From Calditrichia bacterium (GTDB lineage Bacteria; Calditrichota; Calditrichia; RBG-13-44-9; J075): a stretch of 64,000 bases of DNA. The stretch is from the NCBI GenBank assembly GCA_028284905.1, contig JANQQU010000060.1, positions 211,226 to 275,225 on the forward strand, in the 5' to 3' direction. The notes under the pieces are model-generated. The model did no database searches. It worked only from the letters and a program-made list of their open reading frames with translations, and was not told the origin of the DNA. Positions 19,226 through 28,975 of this stretch are shown piece after piece (position 1 is the stretch's first letter; each line of letters starts with the position of its first letter). The position numbers and the translations under genes are program-made.

Positions 19226-21595
19226 ATGCTTCAGAATTATCTGAAAATTGCTTTTAGGAACTTGTTTAAGCACAAATTTCATTCACTGGTTAACATCCTT
19301 GGCCTTGCCCTGGGTGTTAGCAGCTTTTTGGTGCTGGCGCTTTATGTCATCGATGAACTTACCTATGATCAATTTCATCAGAATAGCGATCGTTTATATC
19401 GCCTCACTTATGCATCGCAGAAAACGACTCCGCCGGAGCAATGGGCGATCACCACAGGCAAACATGGCAAGTTGTTGCCAGACGTTTTTCCGGAAATCGA
19501 AGCAGCGGTACGAATTTGCCCTTCCTGGGGAAACAAACAACTAGTGCAATATCAGGATAAAACCTTTTACGAATCCCGTTTTTTCTGGGCAGATCCGAAC
19601 GTGTTTGAAGTATTTGATTTCCTTTTGATCCAGGGAGATGCACAAACAGTATTAAGCAATCCTTATTCAGTTGTCATAACCCCGGCCATTGCCGAAAAAT
19701 ATTTTGGCGATGAAAACCCGATTGGCAAATCCTTTAAAAAAGATGCTTCGCTGGATTACACCGTAACGGGGATTGTCGCGCCAGCACCGGCGAATTCCCA
19801 CATCAAATATGATTTTATTGCGACGACAAACATCAATGTCGATTGGGAAGGCGCCTCAATGTGGGTTTACACTTACCTGCTCTTGAAGCAGTCAGGTGCA
19901 ACCGGGCTAGCGGAAAAACTAAACGCATACATCCATGATTATCATGGCGAAGCAGCGGCGGAGAAGTATCAGCTAACCCTGAAGCCAATCAGCAGCATTC
20001 ATTATGATACTGCCATAAAATATGACCTCGAGCCTGCCAGTGCGACAATCTATCCTTATGCGCTGGCATTGATCGCCATTCTCATTTTGGGTATTGCCTG
20101 CATCAATTTCGTTAACCTTTCTACCGCCCGGGCAACGATGCGCGCTCGCGAAGTCGGCGTGCGGAAAGTTGTCGGAGCAGCCCGCATTCAATTGATGGGG
20201 CAATTCCTTGGAGAGGCATTTCTATTCAGCTTTTTTGCAATGCTCATCGCGCTGGCGACAGTGGAAGTGCTTTTGCCGGCGATCAATGGGTTTACCGGAA
20301 AAGCATTAGCCCTCAATCATTTTGGCTGGCCGTCGCTACTTCTCGGATTGAGCATATTAACGATCGCAATATGCCTGCTATCCGGTGCTTATCCGGCATT
20401 TCTGCTTTCAGCCTTCAAACCGGTGGCGGTCCTGAAGGGGAAAATCGGTGTTTCCGGTAGCAGTAATCATCTCCGAAAAGGGTTGGTCATTCTCCAGTTT
20501 ACCATCTCGCTAACACTATTAATCTGTGCCGGTGTCATTGCTGCGCAGCTTGCCTATTTTCAATCCAAACCGCTTGGTTTTGAGAAGGAGCAGGTGGTCG
20601 TTACCCGCCTGGAGCAAAATGCCAGCGCCAGCGATATTGAAACGCTAAAAACTCGTTTGCTCAATCACCAAGACATCGTCTCCGTATCAAAGATGCAAAA
20701 TATGCCGGGTCAACTCATTCAGATGTATGTCGGCCTGGTTCAGCCGGAAGGCTATACTAATGAAGATGCATTCCGTGCACATCTCTATTATGGCGATTAT
20801 GACCTGGTAGAAACGCTGGGAATTACGCTGCTGGACGGGCGGAATTTTTCCCGGGATTTTGCGACAGATTCCGCAGAAGCCATTATCATCAACGAAGCGA
20901 TGGCAAACAAGCTGGACTGGGAATCGCCGATTGGCAAACAAATCCTGCTTCCCTCAACAAATCAACAAGGGACGATCGTTGCTTTAGCAAAAGACTTCCA
21001 TTTCGCCTCGCTGCACAATGAAATCCAACCGCTGGTAATGACTATGGCAAAAGGTCGCGGGAACATGCTTGCGATCCGAATTTCCGGCAAAGAGATTCCG
21101 GAAACATTAACCCACATTGAAACTCATTGGGAAACACTGAACAACGGTTATCCCTTCCAATACTATTTCCTCGATGAGTATTTCGATGGCCAATACAAAT
21201 CCGAGGAGCGGCTGGGCCTAATTGTTCGGGCCGCTACCGGACTGGCGATGTTTATCGTCGCTTTAGGGTTATTCGGACTGATCCTTTACACAGCGGAACG
21301 ACGCAGTAAGGAAATCGGCATCCGGAAAGTACTCGGCGCATCTGTTAGCAGCGTCATTTTTCTGCTTTCCCGTGAATTTTTTCTACTAGTATTGATTGGC
21401 AATTTACTAGCCTGGCCCCTTGCCTGGCTGGCAATGCAAAACTGGTTGGGCAATTTTGCTTACCGAATTCAATTAACGCCGGAAATATTTTTAGTCACGG
21501 CCATTTTTTCCCTGCTCGTCACCGCGTTAACCATTAGCTATCAGGCGGCAAAAGCAGCATTAGCAAATCCGGTTGAAGCACTGAAATATGAATAA
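19226..21595 (+). CDS. ABC permease, double MacB_PCD-FtsX (array member 3 of 11)
   Basis: The shortest member at 789 residues. It lies 37 bases after member 2, with GGAG near the ATG. The N-terminal helix reads LGLALGVSSFLVLALYVIDE and lacks the ACC found in members 1, 2, 10 and 11. The coupling motifs are EVGVRK (from 309) and EIGIRK (from 696). The second periplasmic domain keeps KDFHFASLHNEIQPL. The first periplasmic domain is reduced: the stretch before helix 2 (TLKPISSIHYDTAIKY) follows a short linker, which explains the smaller size. It ends ALANPVEALKYE, the common tail of the array. Its role as a membrane subunit of a MacB-like system is inferred from family. Confidence 0.9.
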   Translation: MLQNYLKIAFRNLFKHKFHSLVNILGLALGVSSFLVLALYVIDELTYDQFHQNSDRLYRLTYASQKTTPPEQWAITTGKHGKLLPDVFPEIEAAVRICPSWGNKQLVQYQDKTFYESRFFWADPNVFEVFDFLLIQGDAQTVLSNPYSVVITPAIAEKYFGDENPIGKSFKKDASLDYTVTGIVAPAPANSHIKYDFIATTNINVDWEGASMWVYTYLLLKQSGATGLAEKLNAYIHDYHGEAAAEKYQLTLKPISSIHYDTAIKYDLEPASATIYPYALALIAILILGIACINFVNLSTARATMRAREVGVRKVVGAARIQLMGQFLGEAFLFSFFAMLIALATVEVLLPAINGFTGKALALNHFGWPSLLLGLSILTIAICLLSGAYPAFLLSAFKPVAVLKGKIGVSGSSNHLRKGLVILQFTISLTLLICAGVIAAQLAYFQSKPLGFEKEQVVVTRLEQNASASDIETLKTRLLNHQDIVSVSKMQNMPGQLIQMYVGLVQPEGYTNEDAFRAHLYYGDYDLVETLGITLLDGRNFSRDFATDSAEAIIINEAMANKLDWESPIGKQILLPSTNQQGTIVALAKDFHFASLHNEIQPLVMTMAKGRGNMLAIRISGKEIPETLTHIETHWETLNNGYPFQYYFLDEYFDGQYKSEERLGLIVRAATGLAMFIVALGLFGLILYTAERRSKEIGIRKVLGASVSSVIFLLSREFFLLVLIGNLLAWPLAWLAMQNWLGNFAYRIQLTPEIFLVTAIFSLLVTALTISYQAAKAALANPVEALKYE

Positions 21596-21646
21596 AATAA
21601 GAATTCGCATTTCGGAAAAGTATAGAGAATTATTGATGGAGAAATC

Positions 21647-24082
21647 ATGTTCTTAAGTTATCTGAAAATCGCATTACGCAATTTTGCCAAAGCCCGGGTG
21701 TATTCTTTTATCAACATTTTTGGACTGGCGATCAGTATGGCTTGTGCCTTGATGATCCTACTCTATGTGCAGGATGAATTTCGTTTTGATCGCTTTCACG
21801 AAAAGTCTTCCCGTATCTACCGGGTAGTAGAAAAAATCACCGGTGACAATGAACGCCATATCGCCTACAGCAAAGGACCGCTTGGCAAGACAATCAGCGA
21901 AGCGTTTCCGGAGGTCGAAGGCTATGCGCAATTCTTTCGTGGTTGGAGAATCACCGTTAAACATGAAGAGAATCGCCAAATCGTTCGCGATTATTTTTTC
22001 AGCGATGGCAGCTTTACCGATCTTTTCGATTTTGAAATGATTGCCGGCGATCCGCAGACAGCTTTCCGGGATCCTCACGCCGTCGTTTTAACCGAAACAA
22101 CCGCCCGCCAACTTTTTGGCAATGCAGACCCATTGGGTGAGATGATCTCAATAGAAGCCGAAGATTTTCCCGAATTTGGCGAAGCGGCATTTCAAGTGAC
22201 CGGCGTGATGAAAGACACGCCGCACAATTCCCATCTCGATTTCCGCTTACTGATTTCCTATGCCAGCCTGAAGCGTTTCGAAGCGCAATTTCCCTGGCTT
22301 TACTCCTGGCAGAGCAGCACTTTTATTACTTACCTCCTCCTCGATGAATCTAGTGAAGTTTCTCAGCTCGAATCGAAGCTGCCGGCATTTGCAGAAAAAC
22401 ACATGGGCGAGGATGCCTGGGAAAAACGCCCCTTTTATCTACAAGCTTTGACGGATATTCATTTCTATTCCAACCATATCCTTTACGAGTATAATCAGCA
22501 CAAAGGCGATCTGAACGGGATGTATGTTTTAGTACTCATTGCCGCTTTGATTATCCTGATTGCCTGCATTAACTATATGAATCTGGCAACTGCGAGATCC
22601 ATTAATCGCGCCCGGGAAGTCGGCCTGCGGAAAGTCGTCGGTGCCCGCAAGCAGCAACTCACCGGACAATTTCTCAGCGAGTCATTGCTCACTGCCTTTT
22701 TGAGTCTCGTCGCAGCCCTGGTTATTGTCGAATTAACATTACCGCAATTCAATCAGTTGGTTGCTAAACAACTCTCTTTCAATTTTGTGGGCGATTATCA
22801 GCTTTTCCTCGGCGTATTGGGCATTGCACTGCTGGTTGGTTTTCTTTCCGGCAGCTATCCGGCATTACATCTTTCCGGATTTCAACCAATCAACATTCTT
22901 AAAGGCAGTGGTAATCGCCGTAGTGGCAGCCTGCGCTTCCGGCGCGTTTTGGTCGTCACCCAATTCACACTCTCTATGGTGATGATTTCTGCGACGATAA
23001 TCATCTTTCAGCAACTGCAATATATCTCCGACAAGCCCCTTGGTTTTAGTCACAACCAACTGGCAGTTATCGACATCAACCATGATGATGTTCAAACGAA
23101 TTTCCTGACCATCAAGCAGGCGTTGCAAAATCATCCCTCTATCACCTCCGTTGCGGTTTCCTCCCGGGTGCCCGGCGATTGGAAGAGTTTCCGGGAGATC
23201 AACGTTTATCGCGAGAATGATAGCGAAGAAGAATTCCTCGGGGCATTTTTTAATGCCATCGATGAAGACTTCCTGCAGTGTTATCAGGCCGAGATTGTCC
23301 AGGGCAGAAACTTTGATCGTGATAATCTTGCGGACTCCAGCGCACTGCTAATCAACGAAACTGCTGCCCGGCAGCTATTCGCCGATTCTCCCATCGGGAA
23401 AACATTGCGAATCTCCCGGGGCAATTTCGAAGGGCAGATTGTTGGTGTCGTCCGGGATTTCCATTTTCATTCTCTGCACAATCAAATTGCGCCACTGATT
23501 ATGGGTTTTATCCCAGCCTCCGGTAGTCATGCAGTGCATGGTATCGACTACTTCACTGTGCGCGTCAATTCGGAAGAGAACTTCCAGGAAGCATTAGCGC
23601 ACATCACTGCCGTGCACGATCAATTCGACCCGCTAAACCCATTAGAAGCCGATTTTCTCTCTGACTGGCTGGTGACGCTCTATGCGCAGGACAGCCGTTC
23701 CGGGAAAATCTTTGGCATCGCAGCGACCCTGGCCATTCTGATTGCCTGTGTCGGCTTGTTTGGTTTGTCCGCCTTCATGGCAGAACAACGCACGAAAGAA
23801 ATCGGTGTGCGGAAAGTATTAGGTGCGTCGCTTGGCAGTATCATCATTCTGCTCACGAAAGATTTTTCCCGCCTGGTGTTCATTGCATTTTTACTTGCAA
23901 TTCCCTTCGCATATCTGGCAATGAATAGCTGGCTGGGCAGCTTTGCTTATCGCATTCCCATCTCTTGGTGGGTGTTTGCAGTCGCCGGTAGCGCGACAAT
24001 GATAATCGCCCTGATGACCGTGAGTTGGCAGGCATTACGGGCGGCAACTACGAATCCGGTAAAAGCACTGAGGTATGAATAA
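21647..24082 (+). CDS. ABC permease, double MacB_PCD-FtsX (array member 4 of 11)
   Basis: The longest member at 811 residues. It starts MFLSYLKIALRNFAKARVYS; the first helix has the variant LAISMACALMILLYV. The coupling motifs are EVGLRK (from 324) and EIGVRK (from 718). The second periplasmic domain carries VSSRVPGDWKSF and RDFHFHSLHNQIAPL. Together with the ATARS-type first FtsX block this makes member 1 its nearest relative by eye, although two other paralogues lie between them. TGGAG lies before the ATG. The last codons overlap the translation start region of member 5, so coupled translation is likely. Its tail ATTNPVKALRYE departs slightly from the ALANPV consensus. Confidence 0.9.
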   Translation: MFLSYLKIALRNFAKARVYSFINIFGLAISMACALMILLYVQDEFRFDRFHEKSSRIYRVVEKITGDNERHIAYSKGPLGKTISEAFPEVEGYAQFFRGWRITVKHEENRQIVRDYFFSDGSFTDLFDFEMIAGDPQTAFRDPHAVVLTETTARQLFGNADPLGEMISIEAEDFPEFGEAAFQVTGVMKDTPHNSHLDFRLLISYASLKRFEAQFPWLYSWQSSTFITYLLLDESSEVSQLESKLPAFAEKHMGEDAWEKRPFYLQALTDIHFYSNHILYEYNQHKGDLNGMYVLVLIAALIILIACINYMNLATARSINRAREVGLRKVVGARKQQLTGQFLSESLLTAFLSLVAALVIVELTLPQFNQLVAKQLSFNFVGDYQLFLGVLGIALLVGFLSGSYPALHLSGFQPINILKGSGNRRSGSLRFRRVLVVTQFTLSMVMISATIIIFQQLQYISDKPLGFSHNQLAVIDINHDDVQTNFLTIKQALQNHPSITSVAVSSRVPGDWKSFREINVYRENDSEEEFLGAFFNAIDEDFLQCYQAEIVQGRNFDRDNLADSSALLINETAARQLFADSPIGKTLRISRGNFEGQIVGVVRDFHFHSLHNQIAPLIMGFIPASGSHAVHGIDYFTVRVNSEENFQEALAHITAVHDQFDPLNPLEADFLSDWLVTLYAQDSRSGKIFGIAATLAILIACVGLFGLSAFMAEQRTKEIGVRKVLGASLGSIIILLTKDFSRLVFIAFLLAIPFAYLAMNSWLGSFAYRIPISWWVFAVAGSATMIIALMTVSWQALRAATTNPVKALRYE

Positions 24083-24083
24083 T

Positions 24084-26498
24084 ATGATCGGTAACTTTTT
24101 CAAAATTGCGTTTCGTAATCTGCTTCGCCACAAAATCTATACGATTATCAATATCACTGGTCTGGCAATGGGCATGGCGATTTGTATGCTTATCCTCTTT
24201 TTTGTGCGCCACGAATTGTCCTACGACCGTTTCCATAATAACGCCGAGCAAATCTATCGAGTGACCAGCGAGATAAACTGGAGTGGCGGCCAGGAAGCAG
24301 CAGCGAGTGCCCAATTTCCGATTGCGGAAGTCATCGAGAGTGAATTCCCCCAGGTATCGTCAGTCTGCCGTCTCTACCGGGCAAATGTGAATGTTGTTCT
24401 GGAGTATCAGGAAAAACAATACAGTGAATCGCAATTCTTTTTTACTGACCCAGCTTTTTTGCAACTGTTTGATGTCGAAATGCTTAGCGGCGATCCAAAC
24501 ACTGCCCTGTCAGCACCGGGGAACGTGGTCATCACAGATCGAATCGCCAGAAAGTATTTTGGCGACGAAAATCCACTGGGTAAAGTCATTGAGCATCAAA
24601 ACAGCCGCACGCTAAAAGTAACCGGGGTGGTTCGCGCCTTTGATGAGAATGCTCATTTTACGTTCGATTTCCTGGTACCTTTCAGCTTTTATCCGAATAT
24701 GGAGCGACTGACCGGCAACTGGTACTGGAATGCCTTTTGGACATATATCACCTTACCGGCATCTGTATCACCGGCTACGCTGGAGGCGCAATTTCCTGCG
24801 TTAGTAAGCAAATATTTTCCCGAGTCTATTCGGGAAGGCACCTTTTTACATCTGCAGCCACTGGTTGACATTCATCTCTATTCCCAACTAAGCAACGAGA
24901 TTGAAAGCAATGGGAACATCCTCTATATCTACATCTTTGCGGCGATTGCTATTCTGGTTTTATTAATTGCCTGTATCAACTTCATGAATCTTTCCACAGC
25001 CCGTTCTTCGCAACGCGCCAAGGAGGTTGGGGTAAGGAAAGTGCTGGGGGCATACCGGCATAGCATTATCGGTCAATTCCTGGGGGAAGCAATTCTGATG
25101 AGCATGCTGGCATTCATTCTCGCACTTTGTCTGGTGGAAATTTCCCTGCCATATTTTAATGACCTTTTCGGTCAGAATTTGCAGGCCAGCTATTTTCAGA
25201 ATTGGTCAATCCCTTTACTTCTCGCCGGTATCACCCTTTTGGTCGGGATTATTTCCGGCAGCTATCCGGCCTTTTTTCTCTCCGCATTCCGGCCGGTCAA
25301 TATTCTCAAGGGTAATTTTTTTAGTAGCATTGGAAAACGCATTAATGGCAGCCAACTTTTACGCAAGCTATTAGTTACCGGCCAATTTGCGATAACAATC
25401 ATCTTACTAATTGGCATTGGGGTAATCTCCCAACAAATTGAATATTTTCAAAGCAAATCCCTTGGTTTCGAAAAGTCGTCACTGATGCTCATCCGCTCCC
25501 GCCCGGCGATCAATCAAAACTATGAAGCTTTTGAGAACATCTTGCAAGAACATTCAGCCGTCAAGGAAGTGACCCGCGCGATGGGTAGCTTCCCCGGCAA
25601 ACCCAGTTGGGGGTTTCGTTTCGTGCCGGAAGGGTATTCGCAGGAGCAGCCGGTTGCCATGCAAATCCTTTACGCCGATTACGACTTTGTCGAAACCATG
25701 CAGATGGAGATTGTCAGTGGGCGGGATTTCTCCCGGGAATTTCCCAGCGACAGGCTACAGGCATTCATCATCAATGAAGCAGCTGCCGAGATGATCGGCT
25801 GGGAAAGCGAAGAAATCATCGGCAAAAAAATGGCTTATTTCGGCTCTGGCAGCGAGGAGATTGAAAAATCCGGAGAAGTTGTTGGTGTAGTTAAAAACTT
25901 TCACAACAAATCGCTGCACACCCCGGTAGAACCCTTAATTATGACTTTAACCTGGCCACGAATGGGGCATGTCGCCGTAAAATTACACCCCGGACATAAT
26001 GCAGCAGCACTTGATTTTATCGAGCGCACCTGGCAACAGTTTGTGCCGGACTGGCCAATTGAATACAGCTTTCTGGACAACACGCTTCAGCAACAGTATG
26101 CCGGCGAGGAACAGCTTTCCAACATCATTAACCATTTTGCCTTTCTGGCGATATTTATTGCCTGCCTGGGGCTTTTCGGACTCTCTGCATACACCAGCGA
26201 ACAACGCACCAAGGAGATTGGCATTCGGAAAGTACTGGGTGCAAGCACGCCGGGTATTATTCACCTGATTTCCCGCCAATTTACGTCATTAATCATTTTC
26301 GCCAATCTCATCGCCTGGCCATTAGCCTATTGGGCGATGAATAGCTGGCTAGCAAATTTTGCTTATAGAATAGAGATTGACTGGCAGATTTTTTTCCTGG
26401 CAGGAATTACGGCATTTCTAATTGCGCTTGTGACGATTAGCTATCAGGCGATTAAAGCTGCAACTGCCAACCCGGTAAAAGCATTACGCTACGAATAA
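24084..26498 (+). CDS. ABC permease, double MacB_PCD-FtsX (array member 5 of 11)
   Basis: An 804-residue member. Two in-frame starts exist. The ATG at 24075 overlaps the end of member 4. The ATG at 24084 gives MIGNFFKIAFRNLLRHK, aligning with all siblings, and has GAGG ten bases upstream; it is preferred and leaves a one-base gap after the previous stop. The coupling motifs are EVGVRK (from 314) and EIGIRK (from 711). In the second periplasmic domain the usual FHF becomes KNFHNKSLHTPVEPL. A longer basic linker, SIGKRINGSQLLRK, precedes helix 5. Otherwise the architecture is unchanged. The near-zero spacing shows translational coupling with member 4. Confidence 0.9.
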   Translation: MIGNFFKIAFRNLLRHKIYTIINITGLAMGMAICMLILFFVRHELSYDRFHNNAEQIYRVTSEINWSGGQEAAASAQFPIAEVIESEFPQVSSVCRLYRANVNVVLEYQEKQYSESQFFFTDPAFLQLFDVEMLSGDPNTALSAPGNVVITDRIARKYFGDENPLGKVIEHQNSRTLKVTGVVRAFDENAHFTFDFLVPFSFYPNMERLTGNWYWNAFWTYITLPASVSPATLEAQFPALVSKYFPESIREGTFLHLQPLVDIHLYSQLSNEIESNGNILYIYIFAAIAILVLLIACINFMNLSTARSSQRAKEVGVRKVLGAYRHSIIGQFLGEAILMSMLAFILALCLVEISLPYFNDLFGQNLQASYFQNWSIPLLLAGITLLVGIISGSYPAFFLSAFRPVNILKGNFFSSIGKRINGSQLLRKLLVTGQFAITIILLIGIGVISQQIEYFQSKSLGFEKSSLMLIRSRPAINQNYEAFENILQEHSAVKEVTRAMGSFPGKPSWGFRFVPEGYSQEQPVAMQILYADYDFVETMQMEIVSGRDFSREFPSDRLQAFIINEAAAEMIGWESEEIIGKKMAYFGSGSEEIEKSGEVVGVVKNFHNKSLHTPVEPLIMTLTWPRMGHVAVKLHPGHNAAALDFIERTWQQFVPDWPIEYSFLDNTLQQQYAGEEQLSNIINHFAFLAIFIACLGLFGLSAYTSEQRTKEIGIRKVLGASTPGIIHLISRQFTSLIIFANLIAWPLAYWAMNSWLANFAYRIEIDWQIFFLAGITAFLIALVTISYQAIKAATANPVKALRYE

Positions 26499-26520
26499 AA
26501 CGGAATTACGGAGACAAACT

Positions 26521-28944
26521 ATGTTTTCAAACTATTTCAAAATCGCTATTAGAAACTTATTGAAGCAAAAAATCTTTTCCCTGATCAATGTGTTTGGTCT
26601 GGCTATCGGCATCACCTGTTGCTTGTTGATCTTTCTCTTTGTGCAGTATGAATGGCAGCACGATAAATTTCACGAGAATATCGACAGCATTTACCGCGTG
26701 TTGGTTAAGGAAACCGGTAGCGACGGTGCGATAAACTATTCAGGGTATCATCCAACCAGAATCGCAGAAGGCATGGAAGAAGCCTTTCCCGCCGTTTTGC
26801 ATGCCAGCAACTTCATTCGCTCCAACGCTGCTGTTTACATCGACAATCAGCCATTTGGAGAAACCATCGCATTGGTCAATGCGCCTTTTCTGGAAATGTT
26901 CACTTTTCCCCTACTGGCAGGCAATCCGGAGACAGCATTACAAGCGCCGGATCAGGCGGTTATCAGCGAAAGCGCCGCTCGACGTTTTTTTGGTGAAGAA
27001 AAAGAAATTAGCGAGATGATCGGCGAAACATTGCTCTTTAACAAGAATCGGCAAAGTAGCCAGACATTCATTCTCAGTGGCGTTTTTCAGGATCCTCCAA
27101 AAACTTCCAGCCTGGTGTTCGACATATTAATCCCGATAGAGAATCACCGGAATTATCCGGAAAGCGATGACTGGGGCGGTATCGCCTCGCTCTATATTCA
27201 GTTGAGCAATCCTGATGCAGTGAGCGAATTACAAGCAGCATTCCCATCTTTCGTCAATACCCAATATCAAGACCGGGCAAATAACTTCCGCGATTATGGT
27301 CGCGTTGTAGACAATGACGAGGGATTTCAATTGGAGTTACAGCCGTTGAGTGAAGTATATATGGGGCGCAGCATCCGCTCCAGCTATGAGCGGCGCAGTA
27401 AAGCGGTTTACTCCTACATTCTTGGTGGCATTGCCCTCTTAGTACTTTTTATTGCCTGCATCAACTTTATGACGCTTTCTATTGGCGGATCTGCAAACAG
27501 GGCCATGGAAGTCGGGATGCGCAAAGTAATGGGCGCAAAGCGATTTCAGCTGATAAAGCAGTTTTGGGGTGAAACCCTCCTGCTGGCACTACTTGCCCTG
27601 GCGTTGGGCATTTCACTTGCTGAACTTTGCCTGCCCGTTTTTAACGACATGGCCGGTAAAGAATTGAACATCGATTATTTGGGCAATGCCGGTTTTCTGT
27701 TGGTGTTAGTGTTTTTACTTGGTATTACCGGCATCATTGCCGGCAGCTATCCGGCATTGATCTTATCCGGCTTCTCCCCTACCCGGGTTTTTCGCGGCGG
27801 TGCTGGTTCCCGGGGAAAAAATCGCCTGACCCGCGCACTCGTCGTTCTGCAATACACGCTGTCGATCATTCTGTTGATCGGCACGATCTTGATCAGTCAA
27901 CAGCTGCAATATATGCGCAGTAAAGATCTCGGTTATACCAAAGACCAAATTCTGGTTGTCAATTTATCCGGTGACGATACTCAATCACTCAGCGATCGTT
28001 TTAAGACCGAGCTTCGCGCCAATCCGCAAGTCGCGGATGCTGCCAGCGCAGACCGTGCCTTTACCCGCGGCTCCAGCACTATTGGTTTTCAGGACGCGAA
28101 CGGCATCCTGCGCTATGCCCGGCGCATTCGTATTGACCAGGATTATCTGCGCACACTGGACATCTCCCTGCATCAAGGGCGAAATTTCGACAAAGATATT
28201 TCCAGTGACCCGGAACATTCGATTATCGTTAATGAAAGTCTTGTAAAAGCTTTTGGTCTGGAGGATCCGGTCGGGAAACCGCTTACCGGATGGGCAGATG
28301 GTGGTGAAGATCCAATTATCATTGGCATTGTAAAAGATTACCATTTTGACTCATTACATGACAATATTCAGCCATTGGTACTCACTATGAATCCTAATGG
28401 CAATCCGCTTAATTACACTATGGTGAAAATCCACCCGGACAACATACCGGCAACCGTGGAAGAGATCAAAGCGGCCTGGGCCGTAGCGGCCCCGAACAGT
28501 GCTTTCCGTTTTTATTTTCTCGATGAAGAACTGGCCGGCCAATACAATCAGGAAGAACGTTGGCAGACCATTTTGGGATACTCTACCGGGTTTGCACTGC
28601 TCATCTCCTGCCTTGGTCTTTTCGGCTTGTCCAGCCTGGCGGTTTCCCGGCGGATCAAAGAAATCGGCATTCGCCGCGTACTCGGTGCATCCGCGGGGAA
28701 TGTTATCATGTTGTTATCCAGCGATTTCATCCGATTACTGGTGATCGCCAACCTGGTCGCCTGGCCACTGGCCTGGTTCGGTATGGAACAATGGCTAAAC
28801 AACTTCGCTTATCGCATCGACATTTCACTCGGTGTATTCATATTCGCCGGCAGCCTGACAATCCTTGCCGCATTTCTAACGATTAGCTATCAAGCCATTA
28901 AAGCAGCGCTGGCCAACCCTGTAGATGCTTTGCATTACGAGTAA
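26521..28944 (+). CDS. ABC permease, double MacB_PCD-FtsX (array member 6 of 11)
   Basis: An 807-residue member, 22 bases after member 5, with GGAG before the ATG. It has the same special features as member 2: SIGGSANRAMEVG and QFWGE in the first FtsX block, the KPLTGWADGG element, and KDYHFDSLHDNIQPL. The coupling motifs are EVGMRK (from 330) and EIGIRR (from 714), where the second shows Arg for the usual Lys. The first periplasmic domain has an unusual ARRFFGEEKEISEMIGE in place of KYFGD-NPxGE. It is the last permease before the cytochrome c gene, which begins 31 bases downstream. A shared ancestry with member 2 by duplication is inferred. Confidence 0.9.
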   Translation: MFSNYFKIAIRNLLKQKIFSLINVFGLAIGITCCLLIFLFVQYEWQHDKFHENIDSIYRVLVKETGSDGAINYSGYHPTRIAEGMEEAFPAVLHASNFIRSNAAVYIDNQPFGETIALVNAPFLEMFTFPLLAGNPETALQAPDQAVISESAARRFFGEEKEISEMIGETLLFNKNRQSSQTFILSGVFQDPPKTSSLVFDILIPIENHRNYPESDDWGGIASLYIQLSNPDAVSELQAAFPSFVNTQYQDRANNFRDYGRVVDNDEGFQLELQPLSEVYMGRSIRSSYERRSKAVYSYILGGIALLVLFIACINFMTLSIGGSANRAMEVGMRKVMGAKRFQLIKQFWGETLLLALLALALGISLAELCLPVFNDMAGKELNIDYLGNAGFLLVLVFLLGITGIIAGSYPALILSGFSPTRVFRGGAGSRGKNRLTRALVVLQYTLSIILLIGTILISQQLQYMRSKDLGYTKDQILVVNLSGDDTQSLSDRFKTELRANPQVADAASADRAFTRGSSTIGFQDANGILRYARRIRIDQDYLRTLDISLHQGRNFDKDISSDPEHSIIVNESLVKAFGLEDPVGKPLTGWADGGEDPIIIGIVKDYHFDSLHDNIQPLVLTMNPNGNPLNYTMVKIHPDNIPATVEEIKAAWAVAAPNSAFRFYFLDEELAGQYNQEERWQTILGYSTGFALLISCLGLFGLSSLAVSRRIKEIGIRRVLGASAGNVIMLLSSDFIRLLVIANLVAWPLAWFGMEQWLNNFAYRIDISLGVFIFAGSLTILAAFLTISYQAIKAALANPVDALHYE

Positions 28945-28975
28945 TCAAAAACCGACGATCATCAGAGGAGAGATC

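Noticed and set aside
28925-28975. Upstream extension of the cytochrome ORF into permease 6
   Set aside because: It would precede the signal peptide and lacks a ribosome site. The ATG at 28976 has GAGGAGAG in front.
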